Positions 17,098 to 24,993 of a DNA stretch of 41,834 bases are shown here, piece by piece. This DNA is from Pedosphaera sp. (lineage in GTDB: Bacteria > Verrucomicrobiota > Verrucomicrobiia > Limisphaerales > UBA9464). The notes under the pieces were generated by a model. It was not told where the DNA came from, did no database searches, and worked only from the letters and a program-made list of their open reading frames with translations. The translations under genes were made by a program, and so were the position numbers. The stretch's first letter is position 1. Every line of letters begins with the position of its first letter. The stretch covers positions 1-41,834 of the forward strand of contig SIBK01000038.1 in assembly GCA_009695205.1 (NCBI GenBank), in the 5' to 3' direction.

Positions 17098-18344
17098 GCC
17101 CAACCGCCAAACTCAGATCATTTCTGCCGTCCAAGCCCAAGCCCAAATCCAAGCCCAAGGGCAAATCCAAATCGCCGATGAAGTTGGCGTCGACTGAAAA
17201 GCCGAGAGCGAAGTCCAAACGTCCCGCGTCAGGTAGCGACCGGTTCGTGATCATTATGGCGGGTGGGCGCGGCGAACGGTTCTGGCCTGTGAGCCGTGAG
17301 AAGACGCCAAAACAGTTGATCAAACTGCTTGGCAACAAGTCGTTTCTTCAAGAGGCCGTGGAACGGGTTCTGCCGGTGGTTCCGTTGAAAAACGTGCTCA
17401 TAATCACCAACCAAGCCCAGGCCCCAGAAGTCCGTAGGCAGCTGCCAAAGCTGCCAAAGGAGAACGTGATTGCGGAACCGGTTGGGCGCGACACCTGCGC
17501 TGCGGTAACTCTGGGAGCCGCCATCGTAGGTGCGCGATCGACGACGGCCGTGATGGCCGTCCTACCCGCGGATCACGTGATTCCAGATGCCCGTAAATTC
17601 CAGCAAACCCTTTCGGACGCATTGGATCTTGCCGCCCGGGGGCAGGTAATTGTGACCATCGGAATCAAGCCTACAGGGCCTGAGACCGGGTATGGCTACA
17701 TCCGGCACGACCTGCAGGAACTGCCGGCGCCTGCGGGAGTGAAAAAGTACCGGACTGTTTTCCACAAAGTGGAGAAGTTTGTGGAAAAACCAGTGCTCGA
17801 AAAGGCTTTGGAGTATGTGCATGCCGGCAATTATCGATGGAACGCCGGGATGTTTGTCTGGTCGTTCGTTACCATCACGAACGGCCTCGAAAAACATCAA
17901 CCCGAGATGCGTGCCGCCTGCCAGCGATGGTTTGAAGCCGCGACGAAGGGACGCCTCGCGACGGTAATCGCGAGGGAGTATCCGGAGATCCGCAAGATCA
18001 GCATCGATTTTGCCTTGATGGAGCATGCCCAAAACGTCGTCGTGGCAGACGGCAGCTTCGAATGGGATGACCTCGGCGCATGGCCTGCTCTCGCTCGCCA
18101 TGTGAAACAGGACGCGGAGGGAAATGCGGCTGTCGGCGATTTTCTTCACGTCGACGCAGCTCGCAATGTGATTTTCGATGCGAGAACGAAGCACCGCACA
18201 CCCATCTGTGTGATCGGTCTCCAAGACTCCGTGATTGTGCAAACGGACGACGCGACGTTGGTGGCCCACAAATCTCAGTCGCAAAATATCAAGGAACTCG
18301 TCCGGCGCATGTCTGAATCGAGCGTATACAGGCATTTAGTCTGA
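17094..18344 (+). CDS. manC: Mannose-1-phosphate guanylyltransferase with Lys/Pro-rich N-terminal tail
   Basis: This enzyme makes GDP-mannose from mannose 1-phosphate and GTP for surface glycans. The nucleotide loop AGGRGERFWPVSREKTPKQ is followed by ADHVIPD, TGYGYI, VEKFVEKP and WNAGMFVW, all typical of the family; there is no C-terminal cupin isomerase domain, so it is monofunctional. The first 45 or so residues are an odd extension, KPKPKSKPKGKSKS and similar, encoded by near-repeats of AAGCCC/AAATCC at 17131-17174. The ATG at 17094 overlaps the trpA stop (ATGA), which favours it by translational coupling; an internal ATG at 17177 would remove half of the tail. The gene's total length is 416 residues against about 360 in the family. 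Confidence 0.92.
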   Translation: MSPTAKLRSFLPSKPKPKSKPKGKSKSPMKLASTEKPRAKSKRPASGSDRFVIIMAGGRGERFWPVSREKTPKQLIKLLGNKSFLQEAVERVLPVVPLKNVLIITNQAQAPEVRRQLPKLPKENVIAEPVGRDTCAAVTLGAAIVGARSTTAVMAVLPADHVIPDARKFQQTLSDALDLAARGQVIVTIGIKPTGPETGYGYIRHDLQELPAPAGVKKYRTVFHKVEKFVEKPVLEKALEYVHAGNYRWNAGMFVWSFVTITNGLEKHQPEMRAACQRWFEAATKGRLATVIAREYPEIRKISIDFALMEHAQNVVVADGSFEWDDLGAWPALARHVKQDAEGNAAVGDFLHVDAARNVIFDARTKHRTPICVIGLQDSVIVQTDDATLVAHKSQSQNIKELVRRMSESSVYRHLV

Positions 18345-18442
18345 CCCGTTTTTCCCTAGGCTGAAGCTCCATACCGGCCACAACCATTTCGTTCGGCGTT
18401 GAAACGTCTGGAAGGGATGACGCCTGCGACTTTGGTTGACCC

Positions 18443-19600
18443 TCATTTTTCCGTCATGGTGACGGGATCAACGCCGACCCGCAGACACCATTGGCGGTAG
18501 GCGAGCGGTGAGATTTCGCTCGGCTTGATCTCACTTCGGCCGCCCCAAAAAACATTGGTGTAGTGGATTGCGATCCCGACCTCAGCGAGATGGCGGTCAA
18601 TGGCGTCCTTGTGAGCGAGCACCGTACCCTTGTCGGTGCCGTGCGCGACGCCCATGACATTGACGTTGTGAAACTCCGGTCCTCCCTCCCGCCAGTAGGC
18701 GTGGGTCATGATGTGATGGCGTCCGACTTCCCGCCCGGCGGCAATCTCCTGGCCCGGAGAAACCGCCCAGTGGAACAGCGCATTGAACTTTGTGACGCGC
18801 TCACCATCAGCGAGTGGCTTGACGTGCTCCAGGAACGTACTAAATCGGCCGATGATTTTTCGCCGGCTGAGGTCCTCGGCTATTTCGCAAAATTCTTCAT
18901 CCGATACCCCGGCCTCCACGGCCCGTGGCCCCCACAGATCACGCACAATTTCCCCAGTGGCGAATTCCCGCTTCAGTGCAATAAGCACCCCCCATTCACG
19001 GTCCGTCAGCCGGGTCACTCCAACATCCAGTATGTCCGCCGGCTCCGCGCTGCGACTGCCAGGTTCCATTCCGCGGCGACGCACATGCCCGACCCCCAGA
19101 ACGAACAGCTTTTTTGCCGCCATCAGACGGTAACGTTCCGCTCCAATACGCTGGGAGAGCCATTCTGCGTGCCTTCGCAGCGAGAATCCCTGGGGCACTT
19201 TCAGGGTAGTCCACAACCGGTAGTTCGAACCGGGTGTCGCCGCGTCGGTCGAACGGATCACCACGTGGCCGCTGAAGGGATCTTCCCGAAAAAGATAGTC
19301 AAACGCAGGCTCAATCCGGTCGGTCGGCAGCTGCCAGGCACATAGAGCCCCTTCCGCCAGACTTGTTGCCAACAGGGTTTGTCTCACCCGCCGGATGGTG
19401 CCCGCATCGAGCATTGCCTGCACCCGTTCGAGAACGGTCTCGACAGGCACTTCACTCTGACGGGAAATCTCCCCGAACGGATCCTCCTGGAAGCCGGCAA
19501 GCTGATCCTCGCTGATCGCCAGAATGCGAGCGTTCACTGGATCGGTCGTTGCGCTCGGAATCGCCATCGCTCCATTCAATTGATCGATGAGGTTTTTCAT
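18443..19600 (-). CDS. Two-domain AsnC/Lrp-like protein related to siroheme decarboxylase (AhbA/AhbB/NirDL type)
   Basis: This 385-residue protein looks like a tandem fusion of two units, each a winged helix plus an alpha/beta ASNC-like domain. The first (about 22-170) has DPFGEISRQSEVPVETVLERV and a degraded second half; the second (about 195-375) has LTDREWGVLIALKREF, then VTKFNALFHWAVSPGQE and the signature HHIMTHAYWREGGPEFHNVN near residue 288, then VMGVAHGTDK. The FNALFHW and H..THAYWR segments sit where siroheme decarboxylases hold their FNA...W and HCYxR motifs. Databases often call such proteins Lrp/AsnC regulators. No heme d1 or alternative-heme genes lie nearby, so the substrate is open; a decarboxylase-like or heme-sensing role is inference. 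Confidence 0.75.
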   Translation of the reverse strand: MKNLIDQLNGAMAIPSATTDPVNARILAISEDQLAGFQEDPFGEISRQSEVPVETVLERVQAMLDAGTIRRVRQTLLATSLAEGALCAWQLPTDRIEPAFDYLFREDPFSGHVVIRSTDAATPGSNYRLWTTLKVPQGFSLRRHAEWLSQRIGAERYRLMAAKKLFVLGVGHVRRRGMEPGSRSAEPADILDVGVTRLTDREWGVLIALKREFATGEIVRDLWGPRAVEAGVSDEEFCEIAEDLSRRKIIGRFSTFLEHVKPLADGERVTKFNALFHWAVSPGQEIAAGREVGRHHIMTHAYWREGGPEFHNVNVMGVAHGTDKGTVLAHKDAIDRHLAEVGIAIHYTNVFWGGRSEIKPSEISPLAYRQWCLRVGVDPVTMTEK

Positions 19601-19685
19601 CAGGTTCGGATGTTAGCGGTGAATCGTTGAAGAAGAACAGGAATGAGCGAATCCCAGATCGCCCCCGGGATGGACCTGGCATTTT

Positions 19686-20690
19686 TCATCCGCGCCCCTC
19701 TGTGTTTATCCGCAGTTCCTCATCTTGCAGGCGACCTCGTCCAAACGTCCGGAACCATTCTACAAACCGAGGAATACCCTCCTCAACCCGCGTCTGCGGT
19801 CGGTAGCCGAGCAAGGTCGCTGCTTTTGAGATGTCGGCATACGTTCGCGGGACGTCGCCCGGTTGCAACGGTTGTCGGTCGAGAATTGCTTCGCGTCCCA
19901 GAGCGTGTTCCAGAAGGGCGATTAACTGATCGAGTCGCACTGTCTGTGATTCCCCGAGATTGAAGATTTCGTACCCGAGACTGCGCTCCGTGCACGCCAC
20001 GATTCCATCGACTATGTCGTCGATAAACGTGTAATCACGGGCGGTTGAGCCATCTCCAAACACGGTGATCGGGCGGCCTGCGTCGATCTGGGTGGCAAAT
20101 TTGAAAATCGCAAGATCCGGCCGTTGTCGGGGACCGTACACCGTGAAAAAACGGAGCATTGCGACATCGAATCCGTAAATGTGGTGGTACACGTGTCCGA
20201 GTGCTTCACACGCCAGCTTGCTGGCGGCGTATGGGGAAATAGGCGAGAATATGGGGTCATTCTCAGAAAAAGGCATTTTGGAATTCAACCCGTACACCGA
20301 AGACGATGAGGCTATCACCCATTTTTTCACACCCCGTTCTCGGCCCGCTTCAAGAAGATTGACGGTGCCCTCGACGTTCACGCGTTGATACAACGCGGGC
20401 TCCAGGAGGCTCGGACGGACTCCCGCTCGTGCGGCAAGGTGGATCACTTGATCGAATGCGGTCTCGGAAAAGATGCGATCCACCCCCGCGCGATCGGTGA
20501 TATCGCCCCGACGAAACTGGAATCGAGAGCCGCCTATTGCCGCGACCTCCGCGATATTCTGCCGCTTAAACACCGCCGGATAGTACTCGTTCAGGTCATC
20601 GAACGCCCAAACCGCGTGACCGGCCCTCAGCAACCGCTCGGCGACGTTGGACCCGATGAAGCCAGCCCCGCCGGTGATCAGGAAGTTCAT
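19686..20690 (-). CDS. NAD-dependent UDP-sugar 4-epimerase, UDP-glucuronate epimerase type
   Basis: This 334-residue short-chain dehydrogenase-type enzyme has the NAD loop TGGAGFIGSN at its N-terminus, the catalytic serine segment SSSSVYGLN and the YAASK tyrosine-lysine pair near residue 150. Length and motifs (FRRGDITDR, MLRFFTVYGPRQRPD, FIDDIVDGI) best match UDP-glucuronate 4-epimerases, which supply UDP-galacturonate; UDP-glucose 4-epimerase is the alternative. ATG 20690 begins the conserved MNFLITGGAGFIGS; an 85-residue extension upstream is not supported. It lies in a minus-strand run with a FkbM methyltransferase and an O-antigen ligase, consistent with surface polysaccharide assembly. 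Confidence 0.92.
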   Translation of the reverse strand: MNFLITGGAGFIGSNVAERLLRAGHAVWAFDDLNEYYPAVFKRQNIAEVAAIGGSRFQFRRGDITDRAGVDRIFSETAFDQVIHLAARAGVRPSLLEPALYQRVNVEGTVNLLEAGRERGVKKWVIASSSSVYGLNSKMPFSENDPIFSPISPYAASKLACEALGHVYHHIYGFDVAMLRFFTVYGPRQRPDLAIFKFATQIDAGRPITVFGDGSTARDYTFIDDIVDGIVACTERSLGYEIFNLGESQTVRLDQLIALLEHALGREAILDRQPLQPGDVPRTYADISKAATLLGYRPQTRVEEGIPRFVEWFRTFGRGRLQDEELRINTEGRG

Positions 20691-20862
20691 TGGACAAACC
20701 GTACTCAACGGCGGATCGAATACAATCCGTAGCGAGATTTTGCGCAGAGTCAAACTCGGTAGTGGTTTGAGACTGCTAAACTGGAAGCCGCCAGTTCTGC
20801 CGGGAAAATCGCCACTATCCCTCCCCGCTTCCTTCCAAAAGCGGCCGACGGTTGACTCCGCA

Positions 20863-20879
20863 CTCCCGTTGAGCGGGAG
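20863..20879. repeat. Perfect 6-bp hairpin between epimerase and FkbM genes
   Basis: CTCCCG, loop TTGAG, CGGGAG. It lies 14 bases beyond the FkbM-methyltransferase stop on the minus strand. There is no following T run, so it is a weak candidate for a transcript 3' end. Confidence 0.35.
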
Positions 20880-20892
20880 GGACGCGTTACAA

Positions 20893-21615
20893 CTACACTC
20901 TTCCAAAAAGGTAATCCGCCTGAATAAGTTGGCCGGCGGCAACATGAGGATTCAAGCGTTTAAGCAGGCGGAACCCCTGAGCAATCAAAAAGTCTGATAC
21001 CTCCGGAAACAGGGCTTGCCCCTCATAAAGCGGCACTTCCGAGCATTCGGCATAAACATGAGAACAGCGAACAAGCGTTCCGATCGCCCCCCGCAGTGCG
21101 GGCAGCTCAAACCCCTGCACGTCCAGCTTCAGCAACATGTGCGTGTGAAGCGACCAGCGGGCGCTGTAGTCATCCAGGCACCGGACTGTTACGTCCAGGG
21201 TACCCACTTCGTCCGTATGCGGAAACAAACGGACCTGTTCCGCTCCGATGGGGAGCAAGGAGGAGCAGTCGGGCTGCCGGCTAAGATGAAGAGCGACCTC
21301 GCCGTTACTTTCTCCCAACGCCACGGGTTGCAACTCCACTCCAGGCACTTGGCCGTGAATTCTTTGATAGACTGCTGCCTCACTCGGCAAAGGCTCAAAT
21401 GCGGTGATGGGAACACCGGGCATTGCCAGACGACACACGAGGGTGAATTGTCCGCGATTGGCTCCCACATCGATGACACGATCGCATATGAGCGTGCGGA
21501 GAATTCGTCTGTGCTCAATCGCCGGGGCGATCCTCTCTCGTAGCGCGGACCAGCACGTCGGATGCCCCAGCGCGAACGCCAGTTTCTGTAATCGGAGTGA
21601 GATCATTTCAGTCAC
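20893..21615 (-). CDS. FkbM family SAM-dependent methyltransferase
   Basis: This 240-residue enzyme has the SAM-binding motif VIDVGANRGQFT (about residues 48-59), the acidic FEPLPSEA, and the FkbM-type LKLDVQGFELPALRG near residue 163, ending with the HVYAECSEVPLYEG segment. FkbM proteins O-methylate sugars or polyketides. The gene starts 22 bases after the O-antigen-ligase stop, so both are probably on one mRNA. Together with the epimerase this suggests methylation of a surface glycan. Start: ATG 21615 gives MTEMISLRL; the ATG three codons later is nearly as good. Confidence 0.9.
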   Translation of the reverse strand: MTEMISLRLQKLAFALGHPTCWSALRERIAPAIEHRRILRTLICDRVIDVGANRGQFTLVCRLAMPGVPITAFEPLPSEAAVYQRIHGQVPGVELQPVALGESNGEVALHLSRQPDCSSLLPIGAEQVRLFPHTDEVGTLDVTVRCLDDYSARWSLHTHMLLKLDVQGFELPALRGAIGTLVRCSHVYAECSEVPLYEGQALFPEVSDFLIAQGFRLLKRLNPHVAAGQLIQADYLFGRV

Positions 21616-21637
21616 GGCACGCCTTGCAAACGAACGG

Positions 21638-23533
21638 TCAATTCTCAGGGCTCTTTAGTTTGCCAGATTTTGCCTGGATTGCGCGTTGAATCGCATCGAG
21701 GTAGTGATCAGCCATTGAGTTACCCCAGGGCCACCACGTTCGGGATTGCTGCAGCAAACTGTGAGCCCGAGTTAGATCGCCTCGTAACATCAAATTCCAC
21801 CCGACGTAGTTCGCAATTGTCACGTCATTTGGACCAAGCCGCAATGCGTGGTCGAAGTCTGCAGCTGCCCCCGCTCCGTCCCCCAACCAGTGGCGGCAAA
21901 GGGCGAGCCGCAATCGTGTGTGGGCGTCGTACGGGTTCAAGTGAGCCGATCGTTCCAGCCAAGTAATTCCATCCCGCGCCTGATCTTGGTAACCGGATAG
22001 CCCCTGCCAGCTCAGCAAGCGGTAATTTTCTCCGATTTCATAGGCTGTACGCGAGTTTCCAGGTTCGATCGCGAAGGCTGATTTCAAAGCGGACATTAAT
22101 TTTTCGTCGAGCCCAGTATTTGTCGCGGCCGCATTCAGGGCACGCCCTTCCCGCCAACCGCGAAGCAAGAGAGGGCTCATCCAGGCGATCCATCCCGCGG
22201 CGAGAACTGTGGCGATCCCGCTGCTCCACCAACGGGGTGTTAGCCAGAAATTGTCGGTGGCAAACCTCAGGTTCGAAGCCATCAATCCCGCGATTAAGAT
22301 TGCGGCAAGACCCACACCCGGAATGTGCATATCAAACTCGACCAGACAGTGGACGGCGATCCCGAACAATCCGAGTGTGGCGCCAAGAAAAAACGCGGTG
22401 CGATTGCTTGCCTTGAATCCCAGTTCACTGCTCCCACGTTCGACAAATTTCGATGTTTTATACGCACCCCAAGCGAGTGCCCCAAGAACGGCAAACACAA
22501 GTCCGGCGCCAACCAATCCGTACACAGCGAGCAACTCAAGGTACTCATTGTGGGCGTGGATAGGCGCGTTCTGGATTGTCGGCGGTCGGTACTTCGGAAA
22601 AACGATGTCATACTGACCAGGACCAACGCCGGTCCAAAGGTGATCCCGCCACATCTGCAGCGTCGGCTGGAGCAGGTATTGGCGGGAATGACCCGAATCG
22701 GATGTCCCTTCCATCAATGTTCCTTCCAGCCGCCACTTTGCCAAATCAACCCGGGTGAAATAGAAAAAGGCGCCGGTTGCAACGACCACAACCATCACCA
22801 GCGCCGGGAGACGGTGCTGACGGCGCCGGAGGAGCCAGACAATCAGTAGCGTTACGGACACGGTAGTCGCCAGCCATCCGCCCCGGGACATGGTCACACC
22901 GATGCCGCAAAGCATGACCAGCGCAGCGTACCCATAGAGAACACGGGTGAGCGGGCGGATCCGCCCGAGAAAGACCTGAGTGGCCGCTAGCGGAAACAGA
23001 ACCACCAGGAGACCGGCGAGGTGATTCGGATTGATAAAAGTACCACCCCCACGACGGGCATAGTTGCTGGGCTTGAGAAACCACCAGACCAGATCCGAGC
23101 CGCTGGCCAATTGGACCAGCGAATAAAAGGAAAGGCACATCCCGACCACAGAGAGAACTGCCGTCGTCCATTGCAGAGTCTCCTGCCGGTTCAGGTTGTG
23201 TAGAACAAGGGCGAAGACCGCAGCGTACACTAAAATTTGCATCCATTCAAGCCGGGCGACGTATTCAACAGGTGCTTGGGAGTAACGCCATCCGGCATAG
23301 CCGACAAACGCCAGGAGGGGCCAGATGATCGGATGGAGAAGAAATCGATGTCCCTCGCGCAACCATAGGCGGACGGTCCAAAGGAGAAACGCGATCCCAG
23401 TCAACGCACCCACCACCGCGAACTCAGTCAAACGAACGGCGCCCAAGGCGAGGGCTGTATAAATCACGACGCCCAGCATCAAGGATATCACCCCCCATTC
23501 GCAGACTTTGTCCACATCTTCGCGGTCCCACAT
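21638..23533 (-). CDS. O-antigen ligase (Wzy_C) family protein with C-terminal TPR-like region
   Basis: This 631-residue inner-membrane protein has about ten or more hydrophobic helices and the Wzy_C/O-antigen-ligase hallmarks: GGGTFINPNHLAG, TMSRGGWLAT and, in the large periplasmic loop, HLWTGVGPGQYDIVFPKY with the HAHNEYLELLAVYGLVG histidine motif. Residues of about 455-620 are soluble and helical with TPR-like pieces (AYEIGENYRLLSW, HLNPYDAHTRLRLALCRHWLGD, ALRLGPNDVTIANYVGWNLMLR). Members either attach polysaccharide to lipid A, polymerise glycan, or glycosylate proteins. With a FkbM methyltransferase and epimerase directly downstream, polymerisation or ligation of a surface glycan is likely. 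Confidence 0.88.
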   Translation of the reverse strand: MWDREDVDKVCEWGVISLMLGVVIYTALALGAVRLTEFAVVGALTGIAFLLWTVRLWLREGHRFLLHPIIWPLLAFVGYAGWRYSQAPVEYVARLEWMQILVYAAVFALVLHNLNRQETLQWTTAVLSVVGMCLSFYSLVQLASGSDLVWWFLKPSNYARRGGGTFINPNHLAGLLVVLFPLAATQVFLGRIRPLTRVLYGYAALVMLCGIGVTMSRGGWLATTVSVTLLIVWLLRRRQHRLPALVMVVVVATGAFFYFTRVDLAKWRLEGTLMEGTSDSGHSRQYLLQPTLQMWRDHLWTGVGPGQYDIVFPKYRPPTIQNAPIHAHNEYLELLAVYGLVGAGLVFAVLGALAWGAYKTSKFVERGSSELGFKASNRTAFFLGATLGLFGIAVHCLVEFDMHIPGVGLAAILIAGLMASNLRFATDNFWLTPRWWSSGIATVLAAGWIAWMSPLLLRGWREGRALNAAATNTGLDEKLMSALKSAFAIEPGNSRTAYEIGENYRLLSWQGLSGYQDQARDGITWLERSAHLNPYDAHTRLRLALCRHWLGDGAGAAADFDHALRLGPNDVTIANYVGWNLMLRGDLTRAHSLLQQSRTWWPWGNSMADHYLDAIQRAIQAKSGKLKSPEN

Positions 23534-23616
23534 ACGGCGGCGAACACCCTAGGATCACACCACCCTAGAGGTCACGTGCTTAATAAAAAATTGGCCGGGA
23601 AAGGGCTGCTGCCAAC

Positions 23617-24918
23617 TCACACCACGGTGTGGTGGGGGATTACCCCATTTTTCGGGACGATAAGGATGCCGTCGCGGATGTAGTACTGGGGATGATCCAT
23701 GTTCTCCGGCTTACCCGCCGGGCTGAGGATGCATGCCTCGCCCACCCGGGCGTTTTTGTCGAGGATCGCATTTTCGATCCGCGTGCCCCGGCCAACGCCC
23801 AAGCGTGGAATCTCGGCTTCGTCATTCCGGAGGATTGCCGAGGCTGAGTCATAAAAATCGCAGCCCATCATCACCACACGATTCATCGAGCACCCCTCCT
23901 CGAGAATGCTTCGCACGCCGACCACGCTTTGTTGAACACGGGCCCGATTGACGATGCAGCCATCCGAAATCACCGCGTGATCGATCGCCCCGCCGTTAAT
24001 CTTTGACGCAGGAAGAAATCGCGGTCGGGTGAAAATCGGCGCGGTCATGTCGAAGAAATTAAACCGGGGCAATTCGGCGCAGCAGTCGAGATTCGCCTCA
24101 AAAAAGCTGCGGATCGTTCCGATATCCTCCCAATAACCGTGAAAGACGTGGGAAAAGACGCGGTGGCTCTCAATTGCAGCCGGAATAATGTGTTTTCCGA
24201 AGTCAGTGAGGTTGTTGTTCAGCAGCTCAAACAACACAGGGCGGTTGAACACGTAAATCCCCATCGAGGCGAGGTACAAGTCCTCACTTCGTTCAATTCC
24301 AAGGTCGGCATATCCGGATCTTGGCAGCCGGAGCGACTCCAGGACATCGGGGTCCTTGGGCTTTTCGACAAATCGATTGATCCGACCTTCCGTGTCCGTC
24401 TGCAAAATTCCCAGCGCACTCGCTTCTCCGCTCGTAACGGGCATGGTCGCAATCGTCAAATCCGCCCCGCGTTCGACATGGTCCTCGAGGATCTTCCGAA
24501 AATCCATCCGGTACAACTGGTCCCCGCTGAGGATTAGGGCATAGTCGAAATTTGTGCTCCGAAAATGAAGAAGGTTTTTTCGGACAGCGTCGGCTGTCCC
24601 CTGGTACCAGCTGGTGCTGTTGAACGTCTGTTCCGCCGCAAGGATTTCGACGAAACCGGTGCTGAAATGGTCGAATTTGTAACTCTGCGAGACATGCCGG
24701 TGCAAGGACGCCGAGTTGAACTGCGTTAGCAGGTAGATGCGCTTGAGGCCCGAGTTGATGCAATTGGAGATGGGGATATCCACCAATCGATACTTGCCGG
24801 CAAGTGGAACGGCAGGTTTCGACCGCTCACTCGTGAGTGGAAACAGGCGGGTACCCTGGCCTCCGCCCATAATGACGGATAATACCTGGCTGGGATTGAC
24901 AGTGAAATCCTGGGGCAT
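23617..24918 (-). CDS. glgC: Glucose-1-phosphate adenylyltransferase
   Basis: This enzyme makes ADP-glucose from glucose 1-phosphate and ATP, the first committed step of bacterial glycogen synthesis. The 433-residue protein has the nucleotide loop IMGGGQGTRLFPLTSERSKPAV, the substrate segments WYQGTADAVRKNL and GDQLYRMD, the glucose-1-phosphate region VEKPKDPD, and a C-terminal left-handed beta-helix (SDGCIVNRARVQQSVVGVRS and onward) for allosteric control. ATG 24918 begins MPQDFTVNP just before the first strand; a 25-residue extension is not convincing. glgA and glgB are not in the window. Confidence 0.95.
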   Translation of the reverse strand: MPQDFTVNPSQVLSVIMGGGQGTRLFPLTSERSKPAVPLAGKYRLVDIPISNCINSGLKRIYLLTQFNSASLHRHVSQSYKFDHFSTGFVEILAAEQTFNSTSWYQGTADAVRKNLLHFRSTNFDYALILSGDQLYRMDFRKILEDHVERGADLTIATMPVTSGEASALGILQTDTEGRINRFVEKPKDPDVLESLRLPRSGYADLGIERSEDLYLASMGIYVFNRPVLFELLNNNLTDFGKHIIPAAIESHRVFSHVFHGYWEDIGTIRSFFEANLDCCAELPRFNFFDMTAPIFTRPRFLPASKINGGAIDHAVISDGCIVNRARVQQSVVGVRSILEEGCSMNRVVMMGCDFYDSASAILRNDEAEIPRLGVGRGTRIENAILDKNARVGEACILSPAGKPENMDHPQYYIRDGILIVPKNGVIPHHTVV

Positions 24919-24993
24919 GGCAGTCGACGCCTCTCGATATACGCGGATTGGATGGCGCCGACAAGCCGGGAGAAGCCGGGAACAAAAAACCAC

